Source: Candidatus Poribacteria bacterium
GTDB taxonomy: Bacteria > Poribacteria > WGA-4E > WGA-3G
NCBI GenBank assembly: GCA_028818995.1
Contig: JAPPMR010000978.1
Location: 1-13,817 of the forward strand
Length of the DNA: 13,817 nt
Reading direction: 5' to 3'
Below, piece by piece: positions 5,453 to 13,097 of this stretch. Under the pieces are notes generated by a model. It saw nothing but the letters and a program-made list of their open reading frames with translations, was not told where the DNA came from and searched no databases. Position 1 is the first letter of the stretch. Each line of letters begins with the position of its first letter. The position numbers were made by a program, and so were the translations under genes.

Positions 5453-6532
5453 TCAAGCACCACGACTCAACGGATGTTCGCGATTTGCTATCGGAAAAGG
5501 CACACGTCCACCTGTAAGTTGCGATTCATAAGCACCCAAAATCATCTCTAATGCAGCAACAGCATCTTCAGCAGCGGAAATCGGTTTACGGTCATTCTCA
5601 ATCGCATCAATTAAATCACGAATAGCCAATTCGTTACCACTGGAGAAAGGTGTTTGGTCAAGGTCAATCGCTTCCCACTCCTGTTCAGAATTTGAAGGAA
5701 CTAACACGGGATACGGATAAACCATAAGGCGATTTGCAACATCACCGCGAAGCGAAAAAGTGCCTTCACTCCCAACAATTTCCATGCCATATCTACCTGC
5801 ACCTGCTTGATCCTTACGTGATTGGAAGAAACCGGATACACCGCTTTCAAAAGCGAAGTAACTGTTAATGCAATCACCAGCAACCGGTCCAACAGGTTCA
5901 GTCGGTTCGTGGTCATCGCCATAAGCAATCTCTTTCCCATCTTTGGTGACGTGAGACTGCATCCATGCAACATCACCAACAAAGAAACGCATCATATTAA
6001 AAAGATGTGTGCCGAGGACAATCATATCCTCACCACCGCCACGCCTATCCTGTTTACCACTGGCATAAATGGCTTGGACAGTGCCAATTTTGCCATCGTC
6101 AAGCATCTGTTTGATGGTGTGCGTTGCAGGAAGATAGACCGCCTGATGCGCTATAGCCACCTTTAATCCCTGTTTTTTCGCTGTCTCAACAATTATATCG
6201 CCATCTGCAAGTGTACTTGTCATCGGTTTTTCGCAGTAGACGCTGCAGCCTGCCTCAAGACAAGCAGTTACCATTGCTACATGTTCCGATGTCCAACGCG
6301 GACAGACACTTACAATGTCAAGCGTCTCTTTTTCCAACATGTCGTGAAAATCGGCGTAGCTGCGCAACGCTCCTGTTTCTTCCGCAGCTTTTGCCCTACC
6401 TGCTTCGTCAGGGTCAGAAATAGCGATAAATTCAACATTTTCTATGTTTTTATATGCAATATGCAATCCGTGTCCAAAGTTTCCAGAACCGGTATGACCG
6501 ATTGCTGCCGCACGATATGTCTTTTGACTCAT
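5453..6532 (-). CDS. Gfo/Idh/MocA-family oxidoreductase
   Basis: A 359-residue NAD(P)-dependent dehydrogenase of the glucose-fructose oxidoreductase/inositol dehydrogenase family. The N-terminal Rossmann fold opens with AAIGHTGSGNFG (8-20), followed by acidic D40 at the end of strand 2 (AISD). The diagnostic EKP motif is at 101-103 (CEKPMTSTLADG), and a GTH motif in VLGTHLFNMMRF (172-183) supplies the probable catalytic His-176. The C-terminal alpha/beta domain is complete and the length is typical. The substrate, probably a sugar, inositol or derivative, cannot be told. The start ATG at 6530-6532 has the SD AAAGAGGT (6541-6548). It is last in a minus-strand operon, 46 bp after the M48 protease gene. 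Its TGA stop shows that UGA terminates translation in this genome. Confidence 0.92.
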   Translation of the reverse strand: MSQKTYRAAAIGHTGSGNFGHGLHIAYKNIENVEFIAISDPDEAGRAKAAEETGALRSYADFHDMLEKETLDIVSVCPRWTSEHVAMVTACLEAGCSVYCEKPMTSTLADGDIIVETAKKQGLKVAIAHQAVYLPATHTIKQMLDDGKIGTVQAIYASGKQDRRGGGEDMIVLGTHLFNMMRFFVGDVAWMQSHVTKDGKEIAYGDDHEPTEPVGPVAGDCINSYFAFESGVSGFFQSRKDQAGAGRYGMEIVGSEGTFSLRGDVANRLMVYPYPVLVPSNSEQEWEAIDLDQTPFSSGNELAIRDLIDAIENDRKPISAAEDAVAALEMILGAYESQLTGGRVPFPIANREHPLSRGA

Positions 6533-6578
6533 AAAATTATACCTCTTTCATACGGTTTAGAGAACTAAAGTGTTGTGT

Positions 6579-7862
6579 CTACCAATTTATTAGAAAAATG
6601 AGGATACCGAATATCGGGATTAAAGCGATCAAAACTTTCACCTCAAGTAGACACTTCCTATAACGTTGAATGGGAAAATTTTCCGCCGTTAATCTATCCA
6701 AAAATTTAATCCTTCGATCTATAGACGGATGTGTATTGAAAATCTCAAGAACAAAACGAATTGTTTTCGGAAGTCCGCTGAGAAATCCAAGGTTTTCTAA
6801 AGCGGATTTAAATGCTTCTGGGTTTTTGGTAAGGTCGACTGCATATAGGTCAGCTTGGTGTTCAAAACGTCGAGATAGAAAATTAAAGAATACTTTAAAA
6901 TAGAATACAAAAAAGAGAATTGAGACGATTGAAGAGAGAATTGGGTATCCCTCGAGAAATGGCTTTAACGGCTTTACGACAACTTGGTAAAACAGCACAG
7001 AACTTATGAGATAACCGAACACCAGGCAGCAAGAGATGAGGAGATGTCTATGGCGAATGTGTCCGATTTCATGAGCCACAATTGTTTCAATTTGTTCATC
7101 TGTAAAATTACGTAAGAGCGCATCCGTTATGAAGATTTTACGGTTGCGTGGGATTATTCCAGCGACAGCAGCGTTTGCTATAGCTAAACCTCCAGTTTTC
7201 CACACGGCAATATCTCGGTACTTCATCCCACTCCGTTTCGTTAAATGTTCTAATTTCTGCTTTAGTTCTATATTTGTTAGTGGTTCAGTTTTCCACAGAA
7301 ATTGCATCAATAAAGGTGCAATTACGAATGGAAGCACAAGTAGCGGAAGAAGAACACCTACAGCGACGAAAGGTTGCACCGTTTCAGGAAGCAGATGGGT
7401 GAGATCAAGAACCACATTAATTACTAACAGTGGAATTAGTGGGAGGAGAAGAAGTCTGAAATTGAAACTAAGAAATTCCCACCGTTGTTTGGATTGCCTC
7501 ATGTGCCCCTCATACATTAAGACTCGGATACTGAGCAACCCGACAAAAAGAGGAACAAGACAAAGAATCTCACGCGAGTGATGAACCATTTCTAAAAATG
7601 CGAAGCGTTCATTGATAAATCCTGGAAAGTTCAAAAAGTACAGAATACAGACGTAACCGACTAAACTTAAGAGTTCAAAAATAATTGTCGCACGTAAGGC
7701 GGTCAACCTCCTTGTGAGATAAGCAAGAAAGACAGGTCCTGCAGTAATTACGCATGTCCAATAGATGATTTGAACATTGTTGAATTCTACGCCCGATTCA
7801 GGTGGTTCATAGCGAAGTAAAAAGATGAGTCCTGCGATTAAAATGATACTTGTGTGTGCCAC
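6579..7862 (-). CDS. M48-family membrane zinc metalloprotease
   Basis: A 427-residue membrane protease of the Ste24/HtpX type. Several hydrophobic segments lie N-terminal to the active site (about residues 4-16, 34-50, 59-80, 98-113, 137-155, 163-187), with more at 276-296, 308-329 and 408-425. The zinc motif is HEIGH in ETIVAHEIGHIRHRH (H264, E265, H268), with the third ligand Glu-334 in RRFEHQADLYAVD. The M48 signature FNTHPSIDRRIKFLDRL is at 375-391. The active site should face the cytoplasm as in relatives, which degrade misfolded membrane proteins or process lipoproteins. The start is GTG at 7860-7862; an in-frame stop closes the frame just upstream, and AAGGA lies a rather long 15 nt before it. 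The WD40 gene ends 77 bp upstream and the Gfo/Idh gene starts 46 bp downstream, so all are likely co-transcribed. Confidence 0.9.
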   Translation of the reverse strand: MAHTSIILIAGLIFLLRYEPPESGVEFNNVQIIYWTCVITAGPVFLAYLTRRLTALRATIIFELLSLVGYVCILYFLNFPGFINERFAFLEMVHHSREILCLVPLFVGLLSIRVLMYEGHMRQSKQRWEFLSFNFRLLLLPLIPLLVINVVLDLTHLLPETVQPFVAVGVLLPLLVLPFVIAPLLMQFLWKTEPLTNIELKQKLEHLTKRSGMKYRDIAVWKTGGLAIANAAVAGIIPRNRKIFITDALLRNFTDEQIETIVAHEIGHIRHRHLLISCCLVFGYLISSVLFYQVVVKPLKPFLEGYPILSSIVSILFFVFYFKVFFNFLSRRFEHQADLYAVDLTKNPEAFKSALENLGFLSGLPKTIRFVLEIFNTHPSIDRRIKFLDRLTAENFPIQRYRKCLLEVKVLIALIPIFGILIFLINW

Positions 7863-7939
7863 TATATTTTAATAATCCTTCTTTGTGATTTTATTCACTT
7901 ACTGTGGGTATTGTAGCTGGTCATTATTTTTAAAGTGTT

Positions 7940-9967
7940 TTAAGTTCTGGAAGCAATTTTCGACCAATCCCATAGAAGTATTGTGCCATCCCCACCTGCC
8001 GTGGCAAGAATTGTCCCATCTCCAGAGAATCTCAACACGGAAACATAGCCTGTATGTCCTGTGTGGGTAGATAGAATTTTGCCAGTACTCACATCTCGCA
8101 ATTGAATAAATCCACCCCTAATTCCACTGACAAGGATAGATCCATCGGGAGAAAATGCTGACACTGTCGGCGCATCTGAAGCACTTAGATCCTCCAGATG
8201 GATTGCATGATCGTAATTGCCAGTTGCAGGATTTAGGTAAAAAATATGTGAGCCACCAGCAAAAGAGTTTCCATCAGGCGAGAATGCAACAGCTCCTTGA
8301 TCTTCATACTTAGCGAGCTGTTCTCCGTTCATCGTATCCCACAATCGTGTAAACTTGTCCTTGTATGTCCAGCCTGAACTTACAATAGTCTTGTTGTCTG
8401 GTGAGAACGCCAAACTGTATACATTAGTCGTATGTCCTTCAAGTCTACACACTGTTCGTCGACTCGGTATATCCCACAGTTGGATAGTATTATCTTTACG
8501 TGAGCTTACGGCAAGAAGTTTACCATCAGGAGAAAAAGCCAATTCCGGTTGAAAACTACCCTCTTCCTGACCCCCTAAGGTAGTAAGAAAGCGTTTTGTT
8601 GCGGCATCCCACAATCGGACAACATTGTTACGATTTCCAATAATATCCCTGGTTACAAATAAACTTCCGTCAGGTGATAATGCTACTTCTGATGTATCAT
8701 CACGATTATCAATGATGTCGGTTATGATTTCAGCTGCTGTATTTATATTCCATACAGTAGCATATACTTGGTGTTTACTCAAACTTAGACTTGTTAGTGT
8801 CTTGTTCGTAACAGTATTCTGATTGGTTTTTCCGTCCGAATCAAGTGGTTTTGTGTTGTTAATACCATTGAATACTATTGCAGAGATTTTGCTTGTATGC
8901 TGTGTAAGGATAAATTGTTGTTCTCCTGTGTCAGTTTCCCACAAACGGACAGTGCCGTCTGAATTTGCACTTGCTAATGTTTTTCCATTCAGCGAAAAAG
9001 CGAGTGCCTTAAATCGTGAGTTATCTGCATGTCCATTGAACATACGAGTGGGTCGGTGACCGAGAACAGTCTTCAAAATACGTCTGATAGCTGAGGACGT
9101 ACCATCATTGTGGGTATCCCAAAGTCGGATCACGCCATCGGGATTTCCCATCGCAAGATGGCTACTATACGGTGAAAACTCTAACACATGACAAAACGTG
9201 GCATTTCTGATCGTGGATTTAAGGGTTCCATCTTCTACATTCCACAATCGAACCCCGTCAGAACTTTCTGCACTGGCAAGTGTTTTGCAATCTGGAGAAA
9301 ATGTCAATGCTTGTATATTCTGTGATTGATTATCAATCCTGAACACTTGCCGCCAAGTACCTATATCCCATAACTGAATAGCAGGGATTTTGTTTTTCCG
9401 ACCCCAAAACCTACTTGCAGATGCGACTGCAATAAACTGTCCATCAGGAGAGAAGGCAACTACCAATTCTTCTCCGGTCTTTTCCAATGCTGGGACAATT
9501 GGTTCAAAAGTGCCATCGGAGAGATTCCATAACCGTGCAGTCCCTTCGTTTCCCCACTGCGTCCCACCCCAACCGCTTGCACACGCAATCTTTGTGTCAT
9601 CTTCAGTAAACATTAGGGTTTTGATTGGTGTGCAATTTCCAGCAAAAGTTGATTCCAGACTTCTTGTCTCTATATCCCATAATTCTATAGTTCCATTAGT
9701 CACTCCAACTGCCAGTGTGTTGCCATCAGAAGAAAAAGCAAGCGTATACACGTAGCATCTGCCTGGCTTACGATTAACATCACTGTTCTCGGTGAGCAAC
9801 GCTTTTTCGGCACCAGTTTCAGCATCGTAAAGCCAAACCCCGATAGAAGTCCCAACGGCTAAAAGTGTGCCATCTGGAGAGAATTTTATATCGTTGACTT
9901 CGCCCTTCCCTAAACGTGCAGTTGCACCTTCAGGGAGATGCCATTGCGTGTAGTCATGTTGAACCAT
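7940..9967 (-). CDS. WD40-repeat protein, 14 blades (probable double beta-propeller)
   Basis: A 675-residue protein made almost wholly of WD40 repeats. I count 14 'FSPDG...LA...(V/I)-x-LWD' units, for example IKFSPDGTLLAVG, LAFSSDGNTLAVG, LTFSPDCKTLASA, LAFSPDGKLLAVS and LRFSGDGTILATA; one near residues 350-410 is degenerate. Fourteen blades fit two seven-blade propellers. No signal peptide, membrane segment, kinase, NTPase or other enzymatic domain is present, so it is probably a cytoplasmic interaction scaffold. ATG at 9965-9967 is chosen (MVQHDYTQWHLPEG) because the SD GGAG lies 8 nt upstream; a TTG three bases earlier is less likely. It follows the carbinolamine dehydratase gene by 16 bp in a minus-strand operon. 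The partner is unknown. Confidence 0.92.
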   Translation of the reverse strand: MVQHDYTQWHLPEGATARLGKGEVNDIKFSPDGTLLAVGTSIGVWLYDAETGAEKALLTENSDVNRKPGRCYVYTLAFSSDGNTLAVGVTNGTIELWDIETRSLESTFAGNCTPIKTLMFTEDDTKIACASGWGGTQWGNEGTARLWNLSDGTFEPIVPALEKTGEELVVAFSPDGQFIAVASASRFWGRKNKIPAIQLWDIGTWRQVFRIDNQSQNIQALTFSPDCKTLASAESSDGVRLWNVEDGTLKSTIRNATFCHVLEFSPYSSHLAMGNPDGVIRLWDTHNDGTSSAIRRILKTVLGHRPTRMFNGHADNSRFKALAFSLNGKTLASANSDGTVRLWETDTGEQQFILTQHTSKISAIVFNGINNTKPLDSDGKTNQNTVTNKTLTSLSLSKHQVYATVWNINTAAEIITDIIDNRDDTSEVALSPDGSLFVTRDIIGNRNNVVRLWDAATKRFLTTLGGQEEGSFQPELAFSPDGKLLAVSSRKDNTIQLWDIPSRRTVCRLEGHTTNVYSLAFSPDNKTIVSSGWTYKDKFTRLWDTMNGEQLAKYEDQGAVAFSPDGNSFAGGSHIFYLNPATGNYDHAIHLEDLSASDAPTVSAFSPDGSILVSGIRGGFIQLRDVSTGKILSTHTGHTGYVSVLRFSGDGTILATAGGDGTILLWDWSKIASRT

Positions 9968-9983
9968 CAACTAATCTCCGCTA

Positions 9984-10268
9984 TTACTCAAGTGCATCAG
10001 CATGCTCTGCAAATTTAAAATCCAATTCAGTGATGCCGCCTGCATCGTGTGTACTCATGTCAATAGTTACGCGGTTGTAGACATTGAACCATTCAGGATG
10101 ATGATTCATGGATTCAGCGACTAAAGCAAGTTGTGTCATGAAACCGAACGCCGCAACGAAATTATCGAATTGGAATTCCTTATGCAATTTACCATTTTCA
10201 ACAGTCCAACCGTCAAGTTTGTCTAAGTTTTTCTGAATTTCAGAATCTGTAAGTTTTTTTCGTGCCAT
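9984..10268 (-). CDS. phhB: Pterin-4-alpha-carbinolamine dehydratase
   Basis: A 94-residue protein matching the PCD/DCoH family, which dehydrates 4a-hydroxytetrahydrobiopterin (or a similar pterin) during recycling of the cofactor of aromatic amino acid hydroxylases; bacterial homologues are also found without such hydroxylases. The signature ESMNHHPEWFNVYNRVTI (52-69) contains H56 and H57, and H74 in MSTHDAGGIT completes the three catalytic His. The start at 10266-10268 (MARKKLTD) is chosen over an upstream in-frame codon at 10283 because a strong SD, GGAGGT, sits 6 nt before it. It is first in the minus-strand operon, divergent from the gene at 10396. A CATAAT -10-like box lies upstream near 10310, but no matching -35 was found. 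No pterin-dependent hydroxylase is seen nearby, so its metabolic role here is open. Confidence 0.93.
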   Translation of the reverse strand: MARKKLTDSEIQKNLDKLDGWTVENGKLHKEFQFDNFVAAFGFMTQLALVAESMNHHPEWFNVYNRVTIDMSTHDAGGITELDFKFAEHADALE

Positions 10269-10395
10269 CGGGTACCTCCGCAAGAATTACGTGCAAAATT
10301 TAAGTGGAATATTATGTCCGATTAAGTTAGAATTGTAGTTGAAATATAAGATTATATCAAGTAAAAACATTTCTAATAAATAGAAGGAGAAATAA

Positions 10396-11622
10396 ATGGC
10401 ACTTGCAACAACGTTATATTTTCCAGAAGTAGGACCTCAGTGGGAAGACTGGGTCCAAGTAATCAATGTAGGTACAGAAGAAACCCGTGTGACAGGAATA
10501 GCAAGACACGCTGCCAACGGACAACCCACTTGGTCTGATGAAAAAGAGATTTCCCCATTTGAATGTTGGACACCGAACGTAGAAGCAATTAAACAGAATT
10601 CTTCAATGCAGCTTACTGCGGATGAACCGATTGTGGCGGAACGACACATGCACAATAAAACAAATATCCTCGATTTCGTAGGTGCAGCGGAAGAATATGA
10701 AACAGTCGGTTTGCGTTTGTTCTTTCCAGAATTGGTTCCTGGAGCATTAGATTGGTTCCGATTTTTGAACGTTGGCGAGGCGGATGCGTTAGTAAACATA
10801 ATCGTCCGTAACCGACGTGGCGATATTGTCAGGCAACGCCACCACGCAATTGATCCACTATGCTGTTGGGATATTGCCGAAGGCTTGATGGGGAATGTGC
10901 AAGGGACGCTTGAGGTACAAAGTACGCAACCCATTGTTGGTGAACGGCATCTCCATTACCAAGGTGGGAAAACTTGTGTTGGACAATACGGTCAAGTTAT
11001 CTCTGATGCACCGAAAACCCTATACTTTCCAGAGGTGGGCCCAGCATGGCGAGACTGGGCAATTATTGTCAACGTCGGTAGAGAAAGCGCTGAGGTAACA
11101 ATGATAGCGCATGAAGATGGAACTGGAAACCCGGTGACGACGATGGAACGCGAATTGGATCCTTTTGAATGCTGGATTCCGAAAATGGAGGATATTAAAA
11201 TCAAATCTTCTATCTTGATACGGAGCGATCAACCGATTGTGGCAGAACGACACATGCACAGTGGAACTGCTGTAATTGATCTGCCAGGGGCATCAGAAGA
11301 AGGTGGACATGTTGGACTTCGGTTATTTTTCCCGGAAATAGCGAGTGGTGCAAGAGATTGGTTCCGTTTCCTTAATGTCGGAGAAGATGATGCATTAGTT
11401 AACATTATTGTCCGAAATAAAAAAGGTGAAGTCCGGCGTCAGCTGCATCGGCGAATCAAGCCGCGATGTTGTGCAGATGTTGACGAAGCCGCTATGGGGA
11501 ACATTCGCGGCTCTGTTGAAGCGCAAAGTTCACAACCCATTGTTGGTGAAAGGCACCTGCATTATCAATCTGGACACAGAGGCGCTGTTGTTGGAGAATA
11601 CGGTGTTGTCATTGGTGAATAA
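10396..11622 (+). CDS. Protein of four ~100-residue 'LYFPE...PIVAERHMH' repeats, function unknown
   Basis: A 408-residue protein consisting of a tandem duplication of about 205 residues, each half itself two related units. Every unit opens with LYFPEV/LFFPEL, then W-x-D/DW, a (I/L)NVG strand, a Cys-containing turn (ECW or CC) and ends with QPIVAERHMH or QPIVGERHLH. Units begin near residues 7, 108, 210 and 310. Units 1 and 3 resemble each other most, as do 2 and 4, so a two-unit ancestor was duplicated. The pattern recalls beta-sandwich repeats of some actinobacterial surface proteins (LYF-E...PIVAERPMY), but I cannot name a family. There is no signal peptide or membrane segment despite that resemblance. 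The SD AAGGAGA lies 5 nt before the ATG. It ends 3 bp before the AhpD-like selenoprotein gene, so the two are co-transcribed and probably translationally coupled. Confidence 0.82.
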   Translation: MALATTLYFPEVGPQWEDWVQVINVGTEETRVTGIARHAANGQPTWSDEKEISPFECWTPNVEAIKQNSSMQLTADEPIVAERHMHNKTNILDFVGAAEEYETVGLRLFFPELVPGALDWFRFLNVGEADALVNIIVRNRRGDIVRQRHHAIDPLCCWDIAEGLMGNVQGTLEVQSTQPIVGERHLHYQGGKTCVGQYGQVISDAPKTLYFPEVGPAWRDWAIIVNVGRESAEVTMIAHEDGTGNPVTTMERELDPFECWIPKMEDIKIKSSILIRSDQPIVAERHMHSGTAVIDLPGASEEGGHVGLRLFFPEIASGARDWFRFLNVGEDDALVNIIVRNKKGEVRRQLHRRIKPRCCADVDEAAMGNIRGSVEAQSSQPIVGERHLHYQSGHRGAVVGEYGVVIGE

Positions 11623-11625
11623 GAA

Positions 11626-12198
11626 ATGACGTGGATTCAAACAGTAGACGAAGCAGAAGCGGCAGGTATTGTAAAAGAGGAATATGACGCAGCAATTGCC
11701 CGTGCTGGTCACCTTTACAATATCGTCAAGTTATTTAGTGTTCGTCCGAAAAGCATGCGCGCTTTTGTTGAGCTTTACAAAGTGGTGATGCATGACCCTG
11801 ATTCACCACTAAGTAGGGCACAACGCGAGATGATTGCTACTGTAGTCTCAAAAGTAAATCAGTGCCACTACTGAACGGTCGCGCATGCGGATGAGTTGCG
11901 TGATCAGCTCACTGATAAAAGAATTGCAACCCAAATTGCCTCAGATTTCCGAACCGCTGATATTGACGATGTAACGAAAGCTATTCTTGAATTTGCAGTC
12001 AAGGTAACTGAGACAGCGCATACAGTCACCCCCGAAGATTTAAATAAACTTCGTGATTTTGGCCTCACTGATGAAGCATTGTTCGCAATTGTAGAGGTTG
12101 TAGGATTTTTCAGTTATGTCAATCGGATAGCGGACGCATTTGGAATTGAATTAGACGATTTTTTAGAACAGAGGTGGACAAGTGAACCTGAACAATAA
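11626..12198 (+). CDS. AhpD-like peroxidase-related selenoprotein (Sec at codon 83, UGA 11872-11874)
   Basis: A 190-residue protein if UGA 11872-11874 is selenocysteine. It matches the carboxymuconolactone decarboxylase/AhpD superfamily, peroxidase-related branch, where full length is about 190 residues. The redox motif normally reads NxCxYCxxAH; here it is NQCHYUTVAHADEL with C80, U83 and the conserved H87. In AhpD this second thiol, near the His, is the reactive one, so Sec there should raise reactivity toward peroxides or disulfides. The helices after the UGA (DDVTKAILEFAVKVTE, TPEDLNKLRDFGLTDEALFAIVEVVGFFSYVNRIADAFGIE, given here in part) are typical of the family's C-terminal half. Conventional gene calling would break it into two ORFs, 11626-11874 and 11896-12198. 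It starts 3 bp after the four-repeat gene and overlaps the SDR start by 17 bp. Sec in CxxU AhpD-like proteins is, to my knowledge, already known in other bacteria. Confidence 0.9.
11892..11911 (+). promoter_or_regulatory. Candidate bacterial SECIS element, AhpD-like selenoprotein
   Basis: TGAGTT (11892-11897) pairs with AGCTCA (11906-11911), one G-U pair included, around loop GCGTGATC (11898-11905). The stem starts 18 nt and the G-first loop 24 nt after the last UGA base, exactly as in the two HMA genes although the sequence is unrelated. A competing 9-bp pairing, GGTCGCGCA/TGCGTGATC (11877-11885/11897-11905), is possible and stronger on paper, but places its loop unusually close to the UGA. 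Confidence 0.55.
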
Positions 12199-12928
12199 AA
12201 TAGCAGTTGTGACAGGAGCAGGACAAGGCATCGGTGAAGCGATTGCGATCAGACTCGCGAATGCAGGTGCTAATATTGCTATTCTGGATTTAAACCTGTC
12301 ATCCGCCAAGGCTGTTGCTAAGGAGATAGAAAAACTTGGGCGACAAGCACTCCCAATTCAAGCGGATGTTTCACAGTCTACCGATGTCAATGCTGCTGTA
12401 GACAAAGTGCTCTCCGAATTCGGACGTGTTGATATTCTCGTCAACAATGCTGGAATCGCAGGGCGTACATTGCCACTAACGGATTTAGAAGAATCAGATT
12501 GGAATACCGTAATCGGCGTAAATCTCACGGGAGTTTTCCTCTGTTGTAAGGCAGTTATTGACACGATGATTGCACAGGATTACGGTAGAATAGTGAATAT
12601 CGCCTCAATTGCTGGTAAAGAAGGCAACCCGACGCTTATTCCATATTCTGTGTCTAAGGCAGGTGTTATCTGCTTGACGAAAGCACTTGCGAAAGAGGTG
12701 ACGGACTATAACATCCGCGTGAATGCTGTATCGCCTGCAGTAATTGGAACACCGATTTTAGAGGGTATGGCACAGTCAACAATTGACTATATGGTAGGTA
12801 AAATTCCGTTGGGACGCGTTGGAAAACCGGAGGAAGTCGCTGCTGTCGTAAATTTTTTAGCGTCAGATGAGGCGAGTTTTGTTACGGGACAGTGTTACGA
12901 TGTAAGCGGTGGTAGGGCGACATATTGA
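12182..12928 (+). CDS. Short-chain dehydrogenase/reductase (FabG-like)
   Basis: A 248-residue classical SDR, an NAD(P)(H)-dependent oxidoreductase. Present are the cofactor glycine motif TGAGQGIG (11-18), D36 after strand 2 (AILDLN, suggesting NAD(H) preference), ADV (61-63), NNAG (88-91), N114, catalytic S142, Y155 and K159 in YSVSKAG, and the family C-terminus TGQCYDVSGG. It is closest in style to 3-oxoacyl-ACP reductases and glucose/sorbitol-type dehydrogenases; the substrate is not readable. The start is GTG 12182, inside the last codons of the selenoprotein gene (17-bp overlap), with SD GAGGTGG at 12171-12177. Translation is thus probably coupled to successful UGA readthrough of the upstream gene. 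Its own stop is TGA (12926-12928), showing that UGA without a SECIS terminates. Confidence 0.94.
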   Translation: MNLNNKIAVVTGAGQGIGEAIAIRLANAGANIAILDLNLSSAKAVAKEIEKLGRQALPIQADVSQSTDVNAAVDKVLSEFGRVDILVNNAGIAGRTLPLTDLEESDWNTVIGVNLTGVFLCCKAVIDTMIAQDYGRIVNIASIAGKEGNPTLIPYSVSKAGVICLTKALAKEVTDYNIRVNAVSPAVIGTPILEGMAQSTIDYMVGKIPLGRVGKPEEVAAVVNFLASDEASFVTGQCYDVSGGRATY

Positions 12929-12941
12929 AACCAAGCATTTG

Positions 12942-13002
12942 GTAGGAGGGAACTCCAATTCCCGACTATAAACGGGTCGCGATTCGGAGATCGCTCCTAC
13001 AA
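12942..13002. repeat. Dispersed palindromic element, copy B
   Basis: Second copy of the element at 1335-1401. The 3' arm (12976-13002) is identical to that of copy A. The 5' arm (12942-12966) differs by one base (CTCCAA instead of CTCCGA in the local loop), and the centre (12967-12975) is a different 9-nt sequence. It lies 13 bp after the SDR stop, between converging genes. Confidence 0.85.
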
Positions 13003-13007
13003 TTTTC

Positions 13008-13022
13008 GGGGTTAAAAACCCC
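13008..13022. repeat. 'TTACAAA'-family hairpin repeat
   Basis: GGGGTT (13008-13013), loop AAA, AACCCC (13017-13022), preceded by TTC and followed by TCCCACAACA. It aligns with the 5338-5352 hairpin (GGGCTT/AAGCCC, then TCCTACAAGA), with a paired change in the stem. Confidence 0.65.
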
Positions 13023-13047
13023 TCCCACAACAGACCTCCTTGCTCAT

Positions 13048-13076
13048 ATAAAAAAAGGCGGGTACAAAGACCCGCC
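13048..13076 (-). terminator. Rho-independent terminator of the PQQ-type propeller gene
   Basis: Read on the minus strand, GGCGGGT (13076-13070), loop CTTTGT and ACCCGCC (13063-13057) form a perfect GC-rich 7-bp stem followed directly by TTTTTTTAT (13056-13048). It lies 21 bp after the TAA of the minus-strand gene ending at 13098. It may also belong to the 'TTACAAA' hairpin family. Confidence 0.8.
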
Positions 13077-13097
13077 TCTACGATAAATAAGTTTAGA

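Noticed and set aside
7129..7581. 150-codon plus-strand ORF opposite the M48 protease
   Set aside because: It lies antisense to a clear membrane-protease gene and shows no family motif.
1727..11874. Genome-wide reassignment of UGA to Trp or Gly instead of selenocysteine
   Set aside because: UGA is the natural stop of the Gfo/Idh (5453-5455) and SDR (12926-12928) genes, and TGG encodes Trp throughout. The three in-frame UGAs all fall only on family Cys positions.
11877..11905. 9-bp hairpin GGTCGCGCA/TGCGTGATC as the SECIS of the AhpD-like gene
   Set aside because: It forms on paper, but its loop would lie only 12 nt after the UGA and the ribosome at the UGA would cover much of the 5' arm. 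The 11892-11911 hairpin matches the spacing of the other two genes.
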